A stretch of DNA of 64,000 bases from Bolinopsis microptera (Eukaryota; Ctenophora; Tentaculata; Lobata; Bolinopsidae), in contig NC_087075.1 in assembly GCF_026151205.1 (NCBI RefSeq), positions 124,001-188,000 of the forward strand, written 5' to 3'. The translations under genes were made by a program, and so were the position numbers. The stretch's first letter is position 1; every line of letters starts with the position of its first letter. The notes under the pieces are model-generated. The model did no database searches. It worked only from the letters and a program-made list of their open reading frames with translations, and was not told the origin of the DNA. Below are positions 53,411 to 64,000 of the stretch, in pieces.

Positions 53411-54313
53411 GTTTTTTGTGTTTATTCTTTGACTTTGCGCGGCTCAATTTCCGCGCTATACTAAAGTGCTGATTCACGAATTTAATGCGATATTTGAATT
53501 TTGAGTGACCCTGTTTTGTCGCAATTTCGCAATTTTTTGTTCACGTAATTATGCTAATTTTTACGTTTGTGGTTAATAATCTAAGTGCTATATCTCCAAT
53601 AGCTGGCAGTTTGGTCTGATTGTTAGATCCCTCTAACTGGTAACGGCCCTTAGGCTGGCGTTTGTTTGATGTTAGATCCCTCTTAACTGGGAGCGGCCCT
53701 AAGGCGGAATGTGAGTGAATGAGTGAGTATTAAGTGTGGTTGTAGGGAAGTGGGGAAGAAAACATGAATATGAAAGTATGGTCCACTGTTGCAGCTGACT
53801 CACCGGCTCAATGCTAGTCCAAGAAGAAAGAAGGAGGACACTGTCCGTTATCTGGGTGTTGCCACCACGACAGTGCTCCCACTTCTGTGGGGCGAGGGTG
53901 TTGGCTCCTAAGAATCAGGTGAGCGAACAGCGCTGACCCTCTTTGGGTAACTTTAGAATAACGGACTATGCTTTTCTCCAGGCCAATCCGTTCAGTTAAC
54001 CAGCTGAACCCAGCACCACTCTGATGGAAGATGTGGTTCGGATTGGACTTCGCTAGGGATTTTGCAGTTTTTCTGTAGACACTAATGCTCCCTCGAGGAA
54101 AGACATTGAGCCCCCCGGCGAAATGGGCTTGGGACAAATAATCGTGTGGAGGGATTCTCACCCCACTAGCGTCATGTTGTGCTGTATTTTCTCATCTGGC
54201 CAGCATGCGGTTTCCAGCCATTCTTCCTCATCCTTAGTTAAGGACAAGGTCAGGATGCTCAATAGCTTGTACACATCCGCCGAGGTTGAAACCGCCTTGA
54301 CACCCGTACAATC

Positions 54314-54431
54314 TTGTAGCGCGAATGGCGTTTACTGTGCGCGCGGCACTCAATGATATGAGGCTTCTCTAGATCGGCAAGATGCGCTTACTGTGCCGCG
54401 CCGAGTGAGATGAATGGGGCTCGTCAATTAA
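54314..54431 (-). mobile_element. Element B-like, copy 6 (reverse)
   Basis: TTGTAGCGCGAATG to GTCAATTAA with an exact 9-bp duplication CGTACAATC (54305-54313 and 54432-54440). This confirms the boundaries of its counterpart at 34.8 kb. Confidence 0.82.
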
Positions 54432-55766
54432 CGTACAATCCGGTCAATAGTGTTGATTACAGGGGCACTCGACCACCATTACGACTGACGATTTAATGTA
54501 AGAGACGAATGAAGTTTTCTGTGTGAAGAAAATATACAACAGTAATCTCATTACAGCATCTTAAACATACTTAAATGCGACAAGGACCAATAATTGGTGA
54601 GATGAGGAACAATCGAAAAAATTATCAGGACACACTTGTCATTTGAGTCACGACGAGACTAAATTTTCCAAAGAGCTAGACCACAGTTTTTTAACCCAAC
54701 CTTGGGAGTAGTTGACATATCCGGACCCTTATAAGTTAGATCTTGACAGATGGTGGTGTGGTGGTCCCGGCCGGCAGACGCAGACACTGTTTTGTCGTGA
54801 GTGTCACAGTCAACTTCCTTGCCCTCCCCAATCATACACTTTGGTCCTTGCAGTGATTTTTTCATCTGATGAATATTAACAAGAATTGCGCCGGTTAGCG
54901 GACACTAAATTTCCATCACCGTTTAGTGATATTGCTATGCCTTGCTCTAAACCAGTGCCCTCTGCTTGCTGTAGTAGCGCGCGACCGCCGCAGTCGCGTT
55001 AGACACATGGCTATGTGGAATGCTATGCCTTTTAAAATTTAAAATTTAAATTAACGATAGTTTCATGGTTAGGTCTAAAATATTACTTTTGCAGAGCAGG
55101 TGTGTTGCCTAGGTGCTTATTGATGGTGCGCGGCCTTGTGAAGCAAGAAGGAGCTGTAATAGTACTTTAAAATTTGCGTAATTGACCAAATTCGTTGATT
55201 TTTGTCGCTAGTCTTCGGTTATATCTTCAGTTCTGAATGGAGATCATTCTTTAAAATTTGCGACGTCTTCCAATAGGGCTTTTACATAACTGTCCGAAAA
55301 GTTTGTGTGGATTTCGGAGTTGTATAGGTGATCAAAATGGGGCAAAATTACGCTGCTTTTAGCTGTAACATTTTTGTTTGATGGTTTGATATTGGCTTCA
55401 AATGTTTCAGGACACTTTACTTGTAAGTCTTATGGACTAAGCTTACCAATTTTTGTTGTATTCGGAGAGTCGGAAAGAATACTCACTATTTAAAATGTTT
55501 GAAGAAAAGTGTGGCTGGCCCGGAAAGTAGCCTAAAAAAACCATCTACTGTCGGCACGCGCGGCTCACTGTCGATGGCGCATCTTACCTAGTACTACTAC
55601 TATATAGTAAGTATACTACTACTATAGTATTCTGGCGGATCTTTTCATCAATGTAATTGTTTATTTTTTATGAAACAAGCTTTATTCATATATGAATTAC
55701 AAGTGAATAAAATTCAGAGTCAAAACTGAAAACAAATAAAATTATGATTCAGTGATAAAGTCGCGG

Positions 55767-55844
55767 TTACTAATATTGGGCCGCGCTCAGCCTGTCATTC
55801 GCCTATTCTTTATGTTTTAAAAATGTTAGCTGAGGTCCCCAGGT
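55767..55844 (+). mobile_element. Dispersed element E, copy 3
   Basis: Counterpart of 36224-36306. Left flank AAAGTCGCGG, right flank AAAGTCGGG (one base lost). Confidence 0.65.
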
Positions 55845-55911
55845 AAAGTCGGGCTGATTATTTAAGAGTTTGGTAATCAGCGATCACTTAATTTTAATAA
55901 AGATGTTAATT

Positions 55912-56011
55912 TTGTCATACGTTGTGTATGACCCGCCGCGCACGAGTGCGCGGTCCCTGTATCGTAGAAAAACTATAGTGAAGCGACAGTTGGGGGTCAC
56001 CACGTGATACA
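55912..56011 (+). mobile_element. Hairpin element A, copy 7
   Basis: Counterpart of the 36.4-kb copy. It ends CACGTGATACA and the flanks ATGTTAAT / ATGGTACTT are consistent with an original ATGTTACTT duplication blurred by indels. Confidence 0.72.
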
Positions 56012-56449
56012 TATGGTACTTTATTTTACATTCAATGAGCAAATAATGATTGCGGCATTCTTTTTTTAAGTATCTTATAGTTATATCAAATCAAAGGCTC
56101 GATAGTCGATGGTGCTGTATAGTGAAGATGGGTCGGTAGCATCAATATTTAATTTAGTTTTTGTAATGATACAAATAATAACTAAGTATGAGAGGGATTA
56201 TTAAAACAGTACAATAAAGTGGCATACGATACTATTAGTTATATGAGTGACATGGCGCATTGTTAACACCAAACAAAAACCGGCAAAATATGAAGTGGTT
56301 TCGTCTACAACCAAACCAAAATCGTCGTGAACGGCGACACGTTTGGAGATCAACATAAGAATACATCTGATGATGCTACTATCAATAGCATATTATGTAA
56401 ATGTTAAGGGCCCTTCTGTAAAAACATTAAAGAAGCATGCATTCTATTT

Positions 56450-56825
56450 CTCCCAATGCCAATTCTCTATCTAAAATAACAGATCCAAAACTTATTTATG
56501 GGGTTAGGGGTGGGTTGGGGTTGTGGGGTTGGGTTTTTTTTAAAAAGTATCGTATGATAATCTATTTCATTTTAAAAGGTTATAAATTTTTAACATTATG
56601 ATATTTTTGCACGCTGTATTTTATTATTGCACCAATCATCTCTTATTATATATATCTTAATTATATGTGTTTGATTGTAGATAATGTTTTGTCAGGGACC
56701 CATATTTTGTAGGTGTATTTTTTAGCTCGAACGTACGTTTGGTTTCCGTCATTATATACATAGAATTCACTTTTTGACGCGTTATTTTCCATGCAATTAC
56801 TATGAAATGATTTTCAATTTTTATA
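56450..56825 (+). mobile_element. Retroelement 3' tail, copy 3
   Basis: Counterpart of 36880-37255 in the second duplicate, also homologous to 17290-17690. Confidence 0.55.
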
Positions 56826-59780
56826 GGCGAGTGATTTAGTTGGATTTTTGACCGTTAGAAAATATGTGGGATTGTTTCCTAAATTTATTATCAAACAGTT
56901 AGCTAATACACTATTCTAAATTTAAATAATGGACAGAGTTAATTAGACAATTACACTTTCAAACAAAATTTACTTTTTGTAATACAATTATAAAATTCGT
57001 TTTCATCTAAATCGTATCCCACTCCCCCTTCACAAAGCTTTTTGGCACAAATTTTCCAATTTTCAAGTCCCATTTTTGCCGGAAGCCCCATTGCCCGCCA
57101 GCGCCCCAGAACATTTCAGTATCAAACCCAATATACTGTTTACCCGTTTTTAGCGCGTTGATATGACCACAGTGGGTCTAGCTGCACTGAGACGGGAACT
57201 ATTGAGGGGAACCATTGTTTTGAAAAAATGTTTAGTGAGTGTTCCTAGCGGGAGTGTATTCCTCCATACAGACAATCTTTAACCTCCTCCAGCGTTCCCA
57301 AACTCTGTTCGAACCCCTCGCGGGTTAGTTCACAGTGTGTCCTGTTTTATGTAATATTTTACGGTTTGGGTATTGGAGTGGAGGTTAGGAGGTAGAAGTA
57401 GGACATCTCCGATCTTTGGGATGTTTTCGATAGTTCATTGACGGGAAATCTTTAGTCGTTGGTAATCTGTTCACTTACTTTCAAACTTCATGACAGAGTG
57501 CCAATAACTCCAGTTGGAGTGGTTTTTGAAGGGGAAATCGAAAAGAAGTTTGAGAAGGAGCCACATGCGGTGGAACAATCTTTTGTACTTTGATTATCGT
57601 ATATCAAGCAAGTTTTTTCTGGAAACAATCACTATTCTTGAGATTACTAGTTGCTACGGATGTCTTGTAGGTGCTGTACTCCATTATTACTAGCAACTAC
57701 TTGAGCAGCCTTACAATGGTTCTTATATCAGCTATCACTCAGGCTTCCCAACCAACCTTCTAGTAAAGTTTTTCGGGGGAACAAAATAACTCCATTTTTT
57801 CGATGGCACACTTTTCTTCCAAAATCTTCGTAACAATGCCATGCTTGTCACAAAATGTCACCATATTTCACCTCGATAGCGAACGGCTCCGATTAGAACA
57901 CCCACAATACCGTATCTACTTCGGAGAAGATCTTTGAGCAGACTCTCTCTCAACTGGTTGAATTGAGAGTGCTGCGGTATTACGCTAGCAAACTGTCCGT
58001 TTTTTTGAACATCTGATACGACTCGTGTTATCTGCTTCGTCGTAGTGGCATCCGAACACTGCTTCCTTCCTGCTCTTCTTTTCTGGTTCTCTGCAATTTT
58101 AAATCAGATGATTTCTGTTCTGGATATTGTTGAGATTTTTTTCAATTTTTTAAAAACAATCCAAAAGGTTTATTGGAGGGGGTAAGTGTATTAATACTCT
58201 AGTATTTGTTTTCTTGTTATTAAAAAATATTAGGACTAAAATTTAAAATAAAATATCTGAATGGAGGCTGGCCGCAATCAATTATAAATATTTAATATGA
58301 AAATGAATTGTATACATTTAATACCAGGTCCCACAGACAGATATCAAGTCCGGGAATTTAGAGAGTTGGTTGCAGAGTAACGAGCCAACACTCCCGCACC
58401 CACAACACAAACATCGTACGAATAATATCTGATCAAGGAGACTTTACTTTTTTTGACACATGATTTTCTGATGAGTTAAACAGGGAATTAAACATGAAAT
58501 GACACAAGGAGAAAACATACCGAACGCGTCTTGTAATACAGAAATTCATAAAGACGATCAGGGAACTCTAAAAATCGAGAGAATTGCTATTTTTAAAAAA
58601 TTTAAAAATTTAAAAATTAGCCGCGCGTACAATTTCAGTTGACGAAAAAAAAAAAAGATCGAATTTTAAAATTTAATACGAGTAAAAAGTCATGGAGATG
58701 AGTTAATGACGATGGTTGGAGTGAGAGGTGATACTAGGACCTTCTTTTCTGGAGGATGTCGAAGGAGAAAGGATTCTGTGAGGTACGTTCCAAATTCTGT
58801 TGCATTGGTGTGAGTCATGATGGCCCCATAGTTCTTTGAGATTATGAGGCTTTTAAGGTTGTTCTGAGAGGTTAAAGGGAGGTGTTGTTGTGAGGCATTT
58901 ATTCAATGCGTGGTCCTCGGTATTCAAGGATAGGTGTTTCAAAGAACGGTAGTTCTTCGAAGAACCGCATGACGTCGGTGTCTGAGGGGCAGCATAAAAA
59001 AATGTTTGATTTGTGAAAGTTTGGAGATGACGAGATCTTCACTTTTTATTTACGTATAATCCAAATACATAGGGCCTTTGTCATGACATGACAACGATCC
59101 AAACAAATAAGCAATGGGAAAACCACCGAACTATTAGTCTAATTTGTTTTATCTCTTAAATAGGCCATTGTGATTGTTTTGAACGGGTATGTGAACTGGT
59201 ATCAAGATGAATTTTGTGATTGATTATAATATTGTTATTAGGCCCTGATCGACTGTTGTTTTTAACTCTAAAGATGGGATGTTTTTATAATTGATTGCTT
59301 ATTAAGAGTAATTTTTAGTCTTAATAGCTGTTAACCCGCGTTTGGGGTATAGTGTAACTTCGTTCGCTTGGATGTTTTGTTAGATGATCTGGAAAGTTTG
59401 TAGAAAATCAGACGAATAGTGCTGGCTGAGGAAATAGACCTAGGTATTTAAAACACTGGGATGCTGGATAGTTGGCATATGATGCGGTTGGTGATTTGGA
59501 TAGCTTTTGAAGTGGGGTATGGACCAGTTGGCGGCATCAATTATGGCATTTGCATGGGACCTGGGAGGGACGTTGGGCGTTGCATGGTCCGATAGTTTCC
59601 CAAATGATTGATGGGAGTTGGCTCCCAAGACTCCGTTCATTTTGGACCATTTGAGTTATCATTCCATCTTTAGGTTTTCTAAGCATTTCATTAATTTAAA
59701 AAAAAGACCGGCCTTTTTCAGGCTTTTGTGTCGTCTTAGATTTTCGACAGTGTGCGGATTTGCAAACTGTAGATGAGTAG

Positions 59781-59977
59781 TACAGTAAACCCGAATAGAA
59801 TAGTAATTTTTTAGTTTTATTAACGCGCCCCATGTACCGCAAACCCCGATTTACCGCGGCCATTTTCTTTCCCCAAATAGGGCTCTAACTAAAATACATA
59901 ATGTAAACAAACAACACCCCGATGTACCGCGGATGTTTCTTTTCCTCCAACTTCCGCGGTGAATCGCTTTACTGGTA
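59781..59977. mobile_element. Putative pogo/mariner-like MITE, copy 2
   Basis: Counterpart of 40207-40391. TACAGTAA start, TTTACCGCGG and GATGTACCGCGG internal strings; the right end has an extra G. Confidence 0.45.
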
Positions 59978-62796
59978 AAAGCTTTTCAGGGTCACGTCAT
60001 AGGAGTTATAAGGGGCCCACGTCCTATACTATTTTGGTTGTCTAAGTCTCATGGTCTATCCTGTAAGTGTAATTGATCTCTGTTGTTGTTGCCGCAGAGA
60101 ATTCTGTCTGCGATTGCTGCCATCGCATTACAAACAGTTTTTCTGTTAGAAAAAAAGACTAGCAAATTGATATGATACAAATGAATTTACGATAGGCGTG
60201 AGCAAATATTAGTTGATGTGTGGTATTAAGTTCATGTCTCAGAAGCGGCTCTGTCGCTGTCTTTGTGTGACTTACCGCTCGCTGGTATTTTATATTTATA
60301 AGTACATGGAAATTACCCGTTGCAGCCTAGCGATGCACAATTTGCTTGTTCAATAATTAATTTTAGCTGCCTGAAAAGAATTTTTGAAAAATAATGTTTT
60401 ATTGTGTTGAGAAGATTGCATTCATCCTTTTAAGAAGACAGTTTAATAGGACCTGCTAGTATAGGACACCAGCTTTACGTGTTCTATTATTACTATATGA
60501 GAGTCTTGTTCCAGATTCAGCTACACCAGAGACAACTTATAATTTATGTATCTCTAAATAGGCCATGTCATGTCATCGTTGACGGGTGAGTTAACATTAT
60601 AAATTATATTTGAGCTATTAGCAAAAATTTTATTCCACCAAGGACAGATCATGACGAAGGGTGGTTCAAAAGAAATAAATGGATAAAACGACAAGAGTTT
60701 GAAGTTGATAAAGTTTGTAATAATAGAGGGTCTGTTGCTTAATTCTCATTGCTTAGTCGTACGTAGCAATATTCAGTATGATTATAAATAGGGCGGCTTC
60801 GCTTGCACCTGATTTTTAACTAAAAGAGAAGAGATTTATATTAGGACATTTGTAATCTGATAAAATTTAATGTTGTCGGTGTGTGGAAATTAAAGCTTGG
60901 TGTGAGGAATAAGTGTGGAAATAAAAGAGATTATTTTATTAAAGCATATTATCTTAATTAATGACAGTATGCTATTTTTATTTTAACTGACAGATTATAT
61001 TAATTTCCAGTGAGTATTGACATGAATGTTACGATTTCGTTTATTTATATATTATATTGTACTTAAACCGGTTTCAAAGCCTTAAGGGCGGCCCTTGGTC
61101 TTTAAAAACAAACTTTAGTCTTTATAGCCATAGTAGCACAAAGTGAGCTATTCAGTTTCGCGGACGATAATTATATGACATGAAAAAGTTGAAATTTACT
61201 GTAAAGGTTATTAAATATGATAATAGTTGTCACTCACTAAACGGGGCAAACAGTAAATTGGGTTTGATCATGAAAATTTTTTGGTGGAAACAGGGCATTA
61301 CAGCTAAAAATGGGGACTTGTGGATTGGGGATACATTTGTCCAATTAGCATTGTGAAGGGGAGTGGGATTAGGATTTAGTGAATCGATTTTAGGATTGTT
61401 TATAAAAGTAACTCTGTTGAATACTGGAATCATTGCTCACAGTCGAGTCACACTGTTGACTGTGCACGTTCCATTTATGTAGATAAACGTGTATTAGTTA
61501 ATTAATTAGTGTTTTACTGTTGGGGGGAAAGATAAAAAAAACCAACCTACGTTTTTTTTTTCTACGGTCAGTTAAATCACTCGCAAGTATTTGAATTTTC
61601 ATCTTTAGTTTTAGAACTTTTTGATCTTGCGGAACGGGAATTTCGAAAACTGAGATTGTTCCCAAAGATCAAATTAATTCAGAAATAAGCGTTTGTTTTT
61701 GATGTATAATAATACTAAACGGGTAAATATTTTTATCATAAACAACATTGGTAATTAAAAAACGCATTCTTGTATCGCCCTAAATTCAACGATTTAAATA
61801 ACATTTCTTTCAGCAGACAAAATCTTCAACAATCACTGAATCGAGAGAAGCACTTGCTGTATCGAGATTTAAAAATTGACAAACACGAAAAATAGTCTCA
61901 ATCCAAAAGCTATTCTGAGGAAGACTCTACTTGGACCTCTTTCTGTCTCTATTGTCCACCATGAAGGGTAAGGAGGTCGCGTTTGTAGGGACCAGGAATG
62001 CATGTCAGCGAGAAGGCTGATTTTTACGAGGTTAATGTTGGGGTCATGGAAAGGACCAGCCGTGGACCACTAGTGGACATTGTTGAAGTGCTGCCCTGGT
62101 CTCACTGTCATGTTGGTGGTTGCTTCACTAGCAGGGGTGTTGCTCGCTGTTACTGAGCTTGGAATACCCGTTATCGAAAGCTGAAGTGGGAGGGTTGTAA
62201 GGAGAGAAAGGTCGAGGTGAGCTCGGAAAATGAGGCGGCGCCTCCCCTCCAGCGCCTCCTCCACCGTTCCTTACTCTTGTACAACCAGGGTCGATATTGT
62301 CTTGGACTTTTCAGCATTGTTTTCGTTTCTGTTTCGGCTGATAGTTCGGAAGTATCGTGATCCGTAGTAGTGTCAGGTCTTCTCCTTCCATGAAATAAAA
62401 CCTGAATATATGAAGTGAGAATTCCTGAACAAGCTTATGTGATAAATCTACAATTTCATTGGTATTCTTTTAAAGGTTAATCATTTCAATGGTGATGCCT
62501 TGGGCGGCCAGATCATCTTTTTCTTACTTCTGTTAAAGTTTCTTCTGGTCGTCAGAGAGGAGTCGGTTTTGGGAAGTGGGGGATGTGTGGTTTTAGGACT
62601 GTGTTTGAGCTTGAATCCCTGTAAAATTACGAAATTACGAAAGATAAAGTTTAAACATGCTGCAAATTGCGACACTTTCTTAAGCAAATCAAACGAAGAG
62701 AATATGATAAAATGAAGTATATCTATCTTATATCCCGGTTGTTGCGACAAGTTAAAAATGCTCTTTAGGGAAAGGAGTTACTCTACGTTTCAATGT

Positions 62797-63668
62797 AACT
62801 TCATCGTATTCATGATCTAAAAACAAGTGTTAAAAATTAAAACGTAAAAAAACATATATCTGAGGCAAAAGTTGTGTTCATTAATTTATTTTTAATCAAT
62901 CACACTTTATCCAAAATTCGATACAAAAAATAATAACAAAATTCATAAAAATTAGTTTATACGACGACCAAACTTTATTGTACATACTGTTCATTCCTAA
63001 ACTATACTAAAATTATACACATGATACAGAAGCATGGAGGTGCATACAACGGTGAACAGGGTGCATGATGTGTGAAGGTGTGTTGTAGGTATGTATCTTA
63101 GTGAGGAGTGAAAAATGGCGGGAATCGTTATGACCAATGGAGAAGTGTGAATCGTGGAGCCTAATTGGTTTGATTGATGTTATAAGGTGTTAGTGTGTTG
63201 AATAGGTGGCGGAAGTGTTTGCGTGTGTGAGATGTGGTCCCTGTATCAGAAAGTAAACAAAACCTATAAATATCACTAACTATCACTTAATATGTGTAGA
63301 CCAATCCCTGTCTGAGTAAAGTATGAAATTGTAGTAGTTTTGGGATGTCAGTATTTACTATTAAAGTTTTTGTATCACGTTGCTTCCACCCCACGGTCGT
63401 TTCACTATGTAGCGTCTTACTTGTAGCGTTCTGCACTGTTGAGTCTTCGACAGCGGGCGGTCATTACAACGTATGACAAAAAAGTTTTTGTCGTCGGATA
63501 AACTATTTTGTTATGAATTTTGTTATGACTTTTTTGTATCGAATTTTTGGAAATAAAGTTGATTGATTTTTAAAAATAAATTAATGTCCACAAATTTTGG
63601 ACTCAGATATTTGTTTTTTACGTTTTGAATGTTTAACACTTGTTTTTAGATCATGAATACGATTAGTT
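62797..63668. mobile_element. Long-TIR element, second duplicate
   Basis: Counterpart of 43178-44047, with the same inverted arms and the same nested element A. The limits are approximate because of indels. Confidence 0.65.
63370..63479 (-). mobile_element. Hairpin element A, copy 8 (reverse), nested
   Basis: Counterpart of 43745-43855. It starts TTGTATCACGTTG, closer to the family consensus than the left copy, and is flanked by AAAGTTT and AAAAGTTT. Confidence 0.75.
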
Positions 63669-64000
63669 ACATATTCACCTTGTTTTAAATCTAATTAATT
63701 GATACAGATCTGAAGTGTATTAATAATAACGATTTCTTATCTTCCACAACGATGTACCCGTTGTATAATATATAAGTTATTATTCCAGAGCCGTGTGGGG
63801 AAGGAACATTCGGATGATGCTATGAAAAGCAGTGTGATGTGACTGGATCGGGAAACCAAACACTAAAAAAACTTGCCTGTGGTAAGATAACTTTAAATAT
63901 TATATTATTGTTAGGTTTTAAAATTTTAATTTACTGCGCTACAGAATGGTAAATTGTTATACAGTATGTGAGACTTGGACCCCCGAGCATACGATAGTAT

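Larger units (their letters stand above)
51046..64000. repeat. Large direct duplication, copy 2 (truncated by window)
   Basis: Collinear with 31543-44386: 76-bp array (about 51470-52860), SINE-like sequence with poly-T (53056-53410), element B (54314), element E (55767), element A (55912), retroelement tail (56450), pogo-like MITE (59781), long-TIR element (about 62797-63668) with its element A (63370). Every shared insertion predates the duplication. Confidence 0.9.

Overview
This is a eukaryotic, animal-type genomic window. It has spliced genes with GT-AG introns, a vertebrate-type TTAGGG repeat block, DNA-transposon and Penelope-like remnants, and an exceptional load of tandem minisatellites. 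The best taxonomic clue is a secreted isopenicillin-N-synthase-like oxygenase whose protein ends in Phe-Tyr-Tyr. From memory, that C-terminal FYY is a published hallmark of an oxygenase group in bioluminescent ctenophores, linked to coelenterazine synthesis, so a luminous ctenophore is my favoured host. This rests on one protein.

Only two genes can be assembled with confidence, both on the minus strand. (1) A six-exon, 363-residue 2-oxoglutarate/Fe(II)-type oxygenase (9650-11661) has a signal peptide and a complete HxD...H...RxS active site. Its last codons and stop lie inside the terminal unit of a ~28-copy minisatellite. (2) A ten-exon, 575-residue phospholipase B-like lysosomal hydrolase (18216-24158) has introns inflated by several unrelated minisatellites. 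No functional link between the two is apparent.

Layout: 1-8.5 kb is gene-poor minisatellite with a cluster of short hairpin elements at 4.4-5.5 kb. 8.5-11.7 kb is the oxygenase gene and its 3' array. 12.3-13.2 kb is a nest of hairpin elements. 15.3-17.7 kb is a decayed Penelope-like retroelement. 18.2-24.2 kb is the phospholipase B-like gene. 25.6-26.2 kb is a broken pogo/Tigger-type transposase. 26.3-28.5 kb is a 42-bp array that makes a spurious 687-codon ORF. 29.0-29.2 kb is an interstitial telomere array. 31.5-44.4 kb is repeated, with many small indels, at 51.0 kb to the window end. Between the two copies, 45.4-50.9 kb holds further tandem repeats.

The most novel signal is a set of tiny (about 80-125 bp when not interrupted) dispersed elements, called here A to E. 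They begin with TT, usually TTGN, and end in AA, usually CAA. Several are little more than strings of perfect hairpins with three-base loops. Many copies are flanked by exact 8-10 bp target-site duplications, and they insert into one another. They look like non-autonomous mobile elements of a family I do not recognise; no matching transposase is visible here. Sequence right of about 31.5 kb has many apparent single-base indels, so gene calls there are weak.
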